Under the pieces are notes generated by a model that was given only the letters and a program-made list of their open reading frames with translations, did no database searches and had not been told where the DNA came from. Positions 1-6,178 of a stretch of 6,178 bases of DNA are shown here, one piece after another. This DNA comes from an uncultured Dysgonomonas sp. GTDB taxonomy: Bacteria > Bacteroidota > Bacteroidia > Bacteroidales > Dysgonomonadaceae. Positions within the stretch are counted from its first letter, which is position 1. Each line of letters starts with the position of its first letter. Made by a program: the position numbers and the translations under genes. The DNA is taken from NCBI GenBank assembly GCA_945292135.1, contig CALYRA010000091.1:1-6178 (forward strand). Direction: 5' to 3'.

Positions 1-225
1 TTTTACAGATCCTGAACCATCATCGAAACTGTGTATCAATTGATGCTCATGAAATAAATGTATTGTTCTTGATATTGTAGATTTATCTATTGTATCAAGT
101 TGAGTTTCTAAATCTGATAAACTAAATGCCCTACCAAATTCAATCATAGTTTTCAGAAGCAATATTCGAATAGCGGTTGGTTTTATATCCCGATCTTTTA
201 AGAGATTTGCGTAGGAACTTTCCAT
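1..225 (-). CDS. Fur-family transcriptional regulator, N-terminal part (cut by left window edge)
   Basis: An open frame of 75 codons starts at the ATG whose first base is 225 and runs off the left edge without a stop. The translation begins MESSYANLLKDRDIKPTAIR, and has the layout of the winged-helix DNA-binding domain of the Fur family (PF01475). The 'IKPTAIRILLLKTM' helix is at about residues 14-27, 'FSLSDLETQL' at 34-43, the recognition helix 'DKSTISRTIHLF' at 47-58, and the wing entry 'LIHSFDDGSGSVK' at 63-75. Family knowledge: these are metal- or peroxide-responsive repressors (Fur, Zur, PerR). The dimerisation and metal-binding half lies outside the window, so the metal cannot be named. 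The leader is A/T-rich with no clear Shine-Dalgarno sequence, as is usual in Bacteroidota. The frame is too short for many ORF callers because it is truncated. It lies 74 bases downstream of the EamA permease on the same strand and could share its transcript. Family assignment is fairly sure; the specific role is unknown. Confidence 0.85.
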   Translation of the reverse strand, partial: MESSYANLLKDRDIKPTAIRILLLKTMIEFGRAFSLSDLETQLDTIDKSTISRTIHLFHEHQLIHSFDDGSGSVK

Positions 226-299
226 GATATAACACTTAATTTATATATAAACAGAAAAACTATTCGTTGAAATTTTAAATGTTTGTGTATTCAAAAAAA

Positions 300-1244
300 C
301 TATTTCCATTTAAAATATTTTTTTAAAACCCGCTTGGCATTATCCATCGTCGAAATAAATAATTTTGGTTTAGAAGACTTACCAATTATAATAAGTATTA
401 CAGCGATTAATATCATTATTATCCCTGTTCCTAAACGCACTGTAAACATTTCATCGAAAATGGTAATACCTATAATCACTGCCGTAAGGGGTTCTAATGC
501 GCCCATGATAGCTGTCGGAGTAGAACCGATGTTATGTACGGCTTGAACCATCATTATTAGAGATATAATAGTGGGTACCAATGCTAACATAACTGCCCAC
601 ATCCAGCTCGTCGATGTTGTGAGTATTTGTATATGGTTCGCTTTAGCGCTAAATGAATGGGCTACAATCGTTAACATACAGAAAACCAAAACATAAAATG
701 TCAGCTTTACTGACGACATCATCAAAGATGATTTATTTACTACAATTATATATACAGCATAAGCCAAAGATGACAACATTACTAATACGACTCCTATTGT
801 ATTTAACGTATTATTCCCATCATTTTTGTATAACATAGCAATTCCTGTTAATGCTAATAGAATAGATAGGACAGTAATAAAAGTTATTTTTTCTTTAAAG
901 AAGACTGCCATAATAATTGTGACCATCACCGGATAAACAAACAAAAGCGTTGACGCTATGCCAGCATCCATATATCGAAAACTTGTGAATAAACTTAGAG
1001 AAGAAATACCAAAAAGAATACCTAAAACTCCTAATATCAAAAATTCTTTCTTTGTAATACTGAAAGATTTCTTTTGAATAAGCATCAAAAATGCTAAAAT
1101 TATTGCCGCAATAAAAAACCTATAAAACAATACAGAATTGGTATTTATCTCCTCTTTATATAAAAACAACGCTCCCAGAGGGTTCGTCCCATAACTTATC
1201 GCTGAAATAATACCGCATAAAGCGCCTTTAAGCTTTGCATTCAT
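300..1244 (-). CDS. EamA/DMT-superfamily inner-membrane permease
   Basis: The 314-residue protein is of normal length for a ten-helix drug/metabolite transporter with two tandem EamA domains (PF00892). Hydrophobic segments are visible near residues 8-28, 38-57, 68-88, 93-116, 121-138, 149-169, 180-197, 215-234, 244-264 and 271-288. Two repeat signatures support the family: 'DAGIASTLLFVYPVMVTII' followed by 'KEK' closing the first repeat (about 93-119), and 'IMGALEPLTAVIIGITIFDE' (about 246-265) closing the second. The proline in each pore-lining helix and the acidic residue after it are typical. Family members export amino acids, metabolites or drugs across the inner membrane; the substrate cannot be read from sequence. 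The C-terminus carries a basic tail of about 26 residues (from about 289) predicted to be cytoplasmic. The ATG at 1244 is chosen because helix 1 follows directly, and a GAGA stretch lies just upstream. The gene follows a terminator, so it probably has its own promoter, and the Fur-like gene follows it. Confidence 0.93.
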   Translation of the reverse strand: MNAKLKGALCGIISAISYGTNPLGALFLYKEEINTNSVLFYRFFIAAIILAFLMLIQKKSFSITKKEFLILGVLGILFGISSLSLFTSFRYMDAGIASTLLFVYPVMVTIIMAVFFKEKITFITVLSILLALTGIAMLYKNDGNNTLNTIGVVLVMLSSLAYAVYIIVVNKSSLMMSSVKLTFYVLVFCMLTIVAHSFSAKANHIQILTTSTSWMWAVMLALVPTIISLIMMVQAVHNIGSTPTAIMGALEPLTAVIIGITIFDEMFTVRLGTGIIMILIAVILIIIGKSSKPKLFISTMDNAKRVLKKYFKWK

Positions 1245-1317
1245 TTCTCAATTTTTGGAGATTAAAAATAAGCAAATCATATGAATATTTTAATCAGGAA
1301 GCCTTAAAGTTTTTGAT

Positions 1318-1332
1318 TTTTACCGCGTAAAA
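1318..1332. promoter_or_regulatory. 15-bp palindrome upstream of EamA gene, possible operator
   Basis: The sequence TTTTACCGCGTAAAA is a perfect inverted repeat with 6-bp arms (TTTTAC / GTAAAA) around CGC. Its GC core stands out in a very AT-rich gap, 74 bases upstream of the EamA start. About 4 bases upstream of it on the minus strand is a weak promoter-like pair: TTG at 1365-1363, then 19 bases, then TATAGAAT at 1343-1336. This matches the Bacteroidota -33/-7 consensus poorly (the -7 box is usually TAnnTTTG). Both the operator and the promoter readings are inference; chance palindromes of this size do occur. Confidence 0.2.
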
Positions 1333-1428
1333 TTTATTCTATATTTATTGACCTCGCTAAGGCAATTTAATCATAGATAATTGGCTAAATATTATCAAAT
1401 ATTGTTGAATAGCTATTTTACGAAGAAA

Positions 1429-1464
1429 TATAGGTTGTTAAGAAATTAATCTTAACAACCTATA
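1429..1464 (-). terminator. Intrinsic terminator of the GH3-receptor operon
   Basis: The arms 1429-1443 and 1450-1464 are exactly complementary over 15 bp, around a 6-base AATTAA loop. On the minus strand the stem is followed by a T-rich run (ATTTCTTC), whereas the plus-strand side has no T-tract, so it should act on minus-strand transcription. It starts 29 bases after the receptor stop codon (TAA at 1496-1494) and ahead of the EamA gene. This is the expected place for ending the two-gene transcript. The T-tract is short and interrupted, so readthrough is possible. Confidence 0.8.
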
Positions 1465-1493
1465 CCAACACTCTTTATTAACTAAACCTAGAA

Positions 1494-3851
1494 TTAAAAT
1501 CTATATTTTACACCAAATTCGACAGTAAATGGACGAATATAAGTACCCGACATAATCGTGCCTTCTTTTTTCTTCGCATCTTCATTTGTAAGTAGTAAAT
1601 CTCCATCAGGAATTGAACCCGATGCACCTCTTTGATTCAACAAGTTTACGAATGATACGTTAGCATCCAAATATTTATTGATTTTGTAGCTGGCTCCCGC
1701 GAAAGTTTCCCAGTGTCCTTCCAATTCCAATGTATTTGGCTTATTGATATATTGTTTACTGAAATAACGAGCGCTAGCCCATACCCTTAAATCCTTCCAT
1801 GTATAACTTGGATCAATTTCGATCAATACTTTCGACACGCCTGTCACTACCTTGTCACTAAAATCATAGTCAGTATACGTAGTTTCACCTGTTTCGCCTG
1901 GTATAGGCTTCCAAGCAACTTTACCTGAAAAATTCTTATATTTAGGCGATTGTATTGTTAACAACATGTGTAAATCAAATCCTTTAAATAGTGTGGCTAC
2001 TACGTCGGTAGTCCAGCCAATAGTTTGTATATCGTAACTGGTAGTTTCCCTTTTTACCTCTCCTGTTTTTGGGTTTGAGAAGTTTACTGTTGAGCGATAT
2101 TCGTCACGTTTTATATATGTTGCTTTTGACACTAAACTTAATGATGGTAAAAATGAAGCTCCCGGCGATAAATGATTGAAGTAGACTCCGAATCCACCTT
2201 CAGGAATTTTTGATTTCTTTATATGGGGATCATTACCAATACTATAATTCTCTAAATGTCCCCCTTGTTCATTATAAGTCGCTTCAGCTAATACTCCAAA
2301 TTTACGTGTCATTTTATATACGCCACTGATCATAAATGCTTTATTCCACCAACTTTTGTTGATTGCTGTTTTAGGTCCATTCAAATGCGTATATTCTTTA
2401 TTTGTTAAAGGATCAATAGCGTTTCTATCTTGATAATCTCCATTCAATGTTTGATACTCAAGACGCGCGCCAAGATTTAAATCCAGTAAATTGGTAACTT
2501 TCCATTTGTCTACGAAAAATACCGCTGTTTTGTTTTCAGAACCATTGTGATATTCTAAACTACTAAACACATTTCCATATTCATTGGCTTCTTTTTCCCA
2601 TATATGGTTGTCGTCATTATATTTATATCTGATTAATTTTTTAGGATCTGCTTTAACTTCCTGATTGTATGTAACACCTTCTGATGCAAATTTATCAATA
2701 TTATAATTCCATTGATTCAAACCAAGAGTCCAATCATGATTCCCTGAAATTTTCTTAATTTCTAATGTAGAAGTAAAAGATTGTATTGGAGTTCTCTTAG
2801 AAGCTAAAATCAATACGCCTTGGTAATGATCTCCGTTATAAGCCGTTCCGTCTTCATAGGTATATCTAGTGTTCCTTTCACCTTTTTCGTTTTTTTCATC
2901 ATTAGGATCAAACACTCCTGTCATTAAAGGTAAGAAGTTTCCAGTTTTGGCTTTATGATAACGACCTATAAAATTAATTTCCAAACCATTATCCAACTTA
3001 TTTTTCCAGATTAAATCCAAAGTATGCGATTCTGATCCGTAATCTTTTAAGATATCACGCTCAACAAATTTTCCTGTAAACGCATCTTGAAGAGTGATTT
3101 TTCCGGAAGTTTCATAATAAGAATCACTACCCATTTTAAATCCGCTCAATTCTTTAACTTTTCCATCTTTCTTATATATGAATGGTGCATATGATTGGCG
3201 TAAACCCTCAACGTTTGCATACTTATAGAAAGCTGTTATTGATCCCGTCAATCCTTCCAATTTATAATCTTGAGTTAAACCGAATTTATATAGCTGAGTT
3301 TTATCAGAATAATAGTTACTTAATCCTTTCGCATCAAATGTTCCCGGATCAAAGCTAACATAAGCTCCGGCTGTAAATTTCAATCCATTCTTTCCAATTG
3401 GACTACTAATATTAATATCTCCTCTTATCAGTCCAAAGTGATTGGAATTCAAACTTCCATTACCTTGAAATTTATCTGATCCAAAATTGTTATAAGTTCC
3501 AACTGAAAATCCGACATCACCTATATTTATAGCTGTTTGTCCTAAATCATATAACTTAACTTTATTTGTTGTCGCATCCATTCTCCATGCTCTGGTAGGC
3601 AATTCGGGCCAGAAAAAATATACTACCGGAAGTCCATTCTCTAATACGGTTGTTCCTCCAACACTTGCAGGCAAACCTATATTTACATCACGCGGACCTG
3701 TATTATTTGAAGCGTTGAGCATGACGTTACGATCTCCTTCTTTTACTTTCACTGAATCCGGAACATCTTTTTTCTGCGCCGACAATGATCCTCCAATTGT
3801 GCTTGCAATAAACACAAATAATAAACTATATTTCTTTAAATTATTTTTCAT
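1494..3851 (-). CDS. TonB-dependent outer-membrane receptor (non-SusC type) paired with GH3
   Basis: The 785-residue protein begins with a clear Sec signal peptide: charged MKNNLKK, hydrophobic core, and a predicted cleavage after SLSA at residue 25. A short mature N-terminus with a possible TonB box ('DSVKVKE', 32-38) leads into a plug-like region at about 40-160, including 'NVMLNAS', 'GPRDVNIGLP' and 'VLENGLPVVY'. The rest, about 160-785, alternates short amphipathic beta strands with polar loops, as in a TonB-dependent barrel. 'FFVDKWKVTNLLDLNLGARL' is a typical barrel motif, and the protein ends 'VEFGVKYRF' with the terminal Phe that outer-membrane proteins need for assembly. It is shorter than SusC proteins (about 1000 residues) and shows no carboxypeptidase-regulatory-like domain before the plug. 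It starts 24 bases after the GH3 stop, behind an A-rich leader without a Shine-Dalgarno sequence, and is the last gene before the terminator. Role inferred: energised uptake across the outer membrane of the substrate or product of the GH3 enzyme. Substrate unknown; a siderophore-type ligand is the main alternative but fits the neighbour less well. Confidence 0.88.
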   Translation of the reverse strand: MKNNLKKYSLLFVFIASTIGGSLSAQKKDVPDSVKVKEGDRNVMLNASNNTGPRDVNIGLPASVGGTTVLENGLPVVYFFWPELPTRAWRMDATTNKVKLYDLGQTAINIGDVGFSVGTYNNFGSDKFQGNGSLNSNHFGLIRGDINISSPIGKNGLKFTAGAYVSFDPGTFDAKGLSNYYSDKTQLYKFGLTQDYKLEGLTGSITAFYKYANVEGLRQSYAPFIYKKDGKVKELSGFKMGSDSYYETSGKITLQDAFTGKFVERDILKDYGSESHTLDLIWKNKLDNGLEINFIGRYHKAKTGNFLPLMTGVFDPNDEKNEKGERNTRYTYEDGTAYNGDHYQGVLILASKRTPIQSFTSTLEIKKISGNHDWTLGLNQWNYNIDKFASEGVTYNQEVKADPKKLIRYKYNDDNHIWEKEANEYGNVFSSLEYHNGSENKTAVFFVDKWKVTNLLDLNLGARLEYQTLNGDYQDRNAIDPLTNKEYTHLNGPKTAINKSWWNKAFMISGVYKMTRKFGVLAEATYNEQGGHLENYSIGNDPHIKKSKIPEGGFGVYFNHLSPGASFLPSLSLVSKATYIKRDEYRSTVNFSNPKTGEVKRETTSYDIQTIGWTTDVVATLFKGFDLHMLLTIQSPKYKNFSGKVAWKPIPGETGETTYTDYDFSDKVVTGVSKVLIEIDPSYTWKDLRVWASARYFSKQYINKPNTLELEGHWETFAGASYKINKYLDANVSFVNLLNQRGASGSIPDGDLLLTNEDAKKKEGTIMSGTYIRPFTVEFGVKYRF

Positions 3852-3875
3852 ATGATTTTTATTTGTGTGTCAGTA

Positions 3876-6178
3876 TTATTTAATTCCATATTTAGCCGTA
3901 CGGGCATCATTTATTACTCCTGACCAGTTAAGACCGTATCCAAAGTTATATAGATGACCTTCTGTATCTTTATGACATTCCATATCGAAAGGAACATCTT
4001 CTTTTTGTTTTTCTACTGTAGCCATATTAGCCGGCATTTGCACAGGAAGCAACCCTGATGGTTCGTACTTGCCTGAAATAATATCTAAAACAGCTTGTTC
4101 ACTCACGCTAAAGCGTGCTATTATTCCATCAACTTGTGATTCAAATTCGTTAAATACTAATGGACGCGCTACATTTACTACTACTATAACCGGTTTGTCT
4201 CCCAACATTTTTTTGGTAGTAAGTACTGTTTGCAAATCTGATGAATTTGAAGGAGTAACTGTTTTTCCTTTATAAGACCGGTCTGTAATAGTAGGGTCTA
4301 TAACCGGATCGCCCGCTGCAATACTATGTTCGCGAGCCTCTGTAGCTGTATAAGTATTATATTGTAATGAAATAGGCATATATCCGTTTCCACCTGCTTT
4401 ACGGTCATTTATATCATAGCCTCCGCCATCATTATTTAAGTATGGGCTTGATATGAATACCAATGCGAAATCAGCTTTACTTGGATCTGTAGTTACATTA
4501 TAATATTTCTTAACCATTTCCAAATCTACCGGATATACTAAATTTGGTTCTGACCAGTCTCCCCACCAGCTCTTAGTTGAAGGCATATATATTTTAGGAA
4601 TAAAAACTGTCTTTCTTTCCGCTATCGGCATTACGTTGCTCTTATTTTTCAACATTACTATTGATTTTAATTGAGCTGTATAACCTGCTTTCATGAAATC
4701 AGGGTTACCTACAATTTTAGAACTTTCTTGTGGATCAAGGTATGGATTTTCAAATAGTCCAACTCTAAAGATATTCTTTAACAGACGTACTGCTGATTGC
4801 TCGAAACGCTCGCGAATCGCCTTTTTACCAATTTCCTTTACACCCATTTGATATGCTTCCAAAATAGGCGCGATCTCGCTGTTACCTCCATATTGGTCTG
4901 CTCCCGCCATTAAAGCGACATAGTGTCTTTGCGCTACGCTTAACGCTTCTACGCCCCAAGGTTTGCCCTTGAATACATCGGGTGTTTCTCCTTCATCTTT
5001 TGTTACGCTCCAATCTGTACAAACTACGCCATCAAATTTATATTTTTCTCTAAGTAGATCTGTTATAATGTACTTATTAAAAACATTTCCTCTATTACTT
5101 CCATCTTTAGATTGGTTATAGGAGATTGTATAATATGGCATCAATGCTGAAGCCATTTGCGTTTTTCCTTCCAACTTAAAGGCTCCTTCTGTAAAGGGTT
5201 TCAAATGTGTTTCAAAATTGTTGCCCGGATATACGGCAAATTTACCAAAAGCCCAGTGTCCATCTCGTCCACCTTCTTCGGGACCTCCACTTGGCCAATG
5301 TTTTACCATTGCGTTCACACTTTTATAACCCCAACCATCTTTTATCTCATCTTTGCCTGTAGATGTCTGGAAGCCATCGATATATGCTCTTGCCATATCG
5401 GTAGCTAATGCCGGACTTTCACCAAACGTCATTGATATACGATACCAACGTGGCTCAGTTCCTAAATCAATTTGAGGGGAAAGTGCGGTTGCGATACCTA
5501 ATGCTCTATATTCTTGCGCAGCTATTTCTCCAAATTGTTTAACTAAAGCCGGATCAAAAGTTGCAGCCATTCCAAGTCCATCAGGCCAAACTGAGATTTC
5601 GCCGCCTGCTCCTGCGTTGAATTCCGCTTTTGTACTTCCTGTTACTTGTCCTGAATGACGCGGGTCAGAACTGTTATTTGCAGGAATCCCCAAACCAATA
5701 CTTTCTACATAAGCTTGCATTGTGTTGTTCCATTTTGCAGCTACTTCAGAACTTTGGACTCCTACTAATAGTACATGGCGTAAATTATCGTCTTTTAAGA
5801 ATCTTTTTTGCGCGTCTGACAAATCCCAAGGATTAGCTCCGCTTTGACTAAATACTTTACCGTCATAAGTATCACTGGCAAATCCTCTTTCATTAGCGGG
5901 TATGGCTTGATGACCACTGTACAGCATAAGTCCTGCAATTTGTTCTATTGTCATTTTTTTCGCTAAATCCTTAGCACGTTCATCAACCGGTAAACGCCAA
6001 TCTTCATATTTATCTAGTTTACCATTTCTATTTAGGTCTTTGAATTTCAGACCATCCACTGTAAGTATTTTAATTTTTGATTTTGGCGAATAACCTAATG
6101 TTGGACCATTGTTATTTTTAACGATCTCATAATCTTGCGATCCTTGTGAATAACCAGTCATCGACACAAGTAAAATGC
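3876..6178 (-). CDS. Glycoside hydrolase family 3, beta-glucosidase-like, exported (5' end cut by window)
   Basis: The frame is open to the right edge; 766 residues are visible. The first ones, 'ILLVSMTGYSQG', look like the end of a signal peptide, so the true start lies outside and the GTG at 6167 is only an internal valine. Residues below are counted from that valine. An EF-hand-like loop (D44, N46, N48, D52, E55) precedes the (alpha/beta)8 domain, which starts near 'LAKKMTIEQIAGLML' (68-82). GH3 landmarks follow: substrate Asp candidate D168, 'PRWYR' (239-243) with 'TFGESP' (247-252), 'KHW' (289-291, usually KHF), and the nucleophile D385 in 'DGVVCTDW'. The C-terminal alpha/beta sandwich runs from 'SIVMLKN' (about 502) to 'FGYGLNW' (742-748), including 'VVNVARPLVF' and 'SGLLPVQMP'. 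No fibronectin III domain follows. The family cleaves terminal beta-linked sugars, glucose most often, with retention; exact specificity is not readable. It is likely periplasmic or surface-associated and co-transcribed with the receptor 24 bases downstream. Confidence 0.95.
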   Translation of the reverse strand, partial: ILLVSMTGYSQGSQDYEIVKNNNGPTLGYSPKSKIKILTVDGLKFKDLNRNGKLDKYEDWRLPVDERAKDLAKKMTIEQIAGLMLYSGHQAIPANERGFASDTYDGKVFSQSGANPWDLSDAQKRFLKDDNLRHVLLVGVQSSEVAAKWNNTMQAYVESIGLGIPANNSSDPRHSGQVTGSTKAEFNAGAGGEISVWPDGLGMAATFDPALVKQFGEIAAQEYRALGIATALSPQIDLGTEPRWYRISMTFGESPALATDMARAYIDGFQTSTGKDEIKDGWGYKSVNAMVKHWPSGGPEEGGRDGHWAFGKFAVYPGNNFETHLKPFTEGAFKLEGKTQMASALMPYYTISYNQSKDGSNRGNVFNKYIITDLLREKYKFDGVVCTDWSVTKDEGETPDVFKGKPWGVEALSVAQRHYVALMAGADQYGGNSEIAPILEAYQMGVKEIGKKAIRERFEQSAVRLLKNIFRVGLFENPYLDPQESSKIVGNPDFMKAGYTAQLKSIVMLKNKSNVMPIAERKTVFIPKIYMPSTKSWWGDWSEPNLVYPVDLEMVKKYYNVTTDPSKADFALVFISSPYLNNDGGGYDINDRKAGGNGYMPISLQYNTYTATEAREHSIAAGDPVIDPTITDRSYKGKTVTPSNSSDLQTVLTTKKMLGDKPVIVVVNVARPLVFNEFESQVDGIIARFSVSEQAVLDIISGKYEPSGLLPVQMPANMATVEKQKEDVPFDMECHKDTEGHLYNFGYGLNWSGVINDARTAKYGIK
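6003..6038 (-). other. EF-hand-like calcium-binding loop at the N-terminus of the GH3 enzyme
   Basis: The 12-residue segment DLNRNGKLDKYE carries the EF-hand loop ligands at the expected places: Asp at 1, Asn at 3, Asn at 5, Asp at 9 and Glu at 12, with Gly at 6. It lies between the signal peptide and the catalytic barrel. Ca2+ binding is inferred from the pattern only; flanking helices of a classical EF-hand are not evident, so it more resembles the single dockerin-like loops found in secreted proteins. Confidence 0.6.

Noticed and set aside
283..546. Plus-strand open frame of 87 codons, and similar short plus-strand frames at 653-838, 4069-4275, 5157-5408 and 5630-5836
   Set aside because: Each lies almost wholly inside a well-supported minus-strand gene, has no recognisable domain, and has low-complexity or antisense-type composition. 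They are shadows of the EamA and GH3 genes.
1273..1281. TATGATTTG on the minus strand as a Bacteroidota -7 box for the EamA gene
   Set aside because: The spacing inside the box is one base too long for TAnnTTTG, and there is no TTTG or TTG element at the right distance upstream.
1388..1403. Inverted repeat AATATT-ATCA-AATATT in the gap
   Set aside because: It is made only of A/T in its arms and is only 6 bp long. It is expected by chance in such AT-rich sequence.
1245..1493. Possible small RNA or small protein gene in the 249-base gap
   Set aside because: No convincing open frame with a start context and no RNA-like structure was seen beyond the terminator stem, which belongs to the upstream receptor gene.
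6165..6167. GTG as the start codon of the GH3 gene
   Set aside because: The frame stays open upstream to the window edge and encodes ILL before the valine, which continues a hydrophobic signal-peptide core. The start is therefore outside the window.

Overview
The window is AT-rich. It reads as chromosomal DNA from a member of the Bacteroidota, probably a low-GC lineage of Bacteroidia or Sphingobacteriia; the sequence does not allow a genus call. The reasons are a SusC-type Gram-negative export pattern (TonB-dependent outer-membrane receptor ending in Phe, paired with a glycoside hydrolase), A-rich leaders without clear Shine-Dalgarno sequences, and a Fur-family regulator of a kind common in that phylum. 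All four genes lie on the minus strand, so transcription runs from the right edge to the left edge.

Right half (3876-6178 and 1494-3851): a glycoside hydrolase family 3 enzyme, whose first signal-peptide residues are cut off by the window edge, is followed 24 bases later by a 785-residue TonB-dependent outer-membrane receptor. The two look like one transcription unit. It closes about 30 bases after the receptor stop at a perfect 15-bp stem-loop (1429-1464) that looks like an intrinsic terminator. The simplest reading is an uptake-and-cleavage pair: the receptor imports a glycoside or oligosaccharide and the secreted, probably periplasmic, GH3 enzyme removes a sugar from it. The receptor is shorter than SusC and shows no carboxypeptidase-regulatory-like N-terminal domain, and no SusD follows it. 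This is therefore not a textbook polysaccharide utilisation locus, and it is the most interesting part of the window.

Middle (1245-1493): a 249-base gap holding the terminator, a 15-bp GC-centred palindrome (1318-1332), and only a weak promoter candidate for the next gene.

Left part (300-1244 and 1-225): a ten-helix EamA/DMT-family permease, then after 74 bases the N-terminal 75 residues of a Fur-family winged-helix regulator that runs off the left edge. These two may be co-transcribed, but the sequence does not prove a functional link. No RNA genes, insertion sequences, CRISPR arrays or frameshifted genes were seen.
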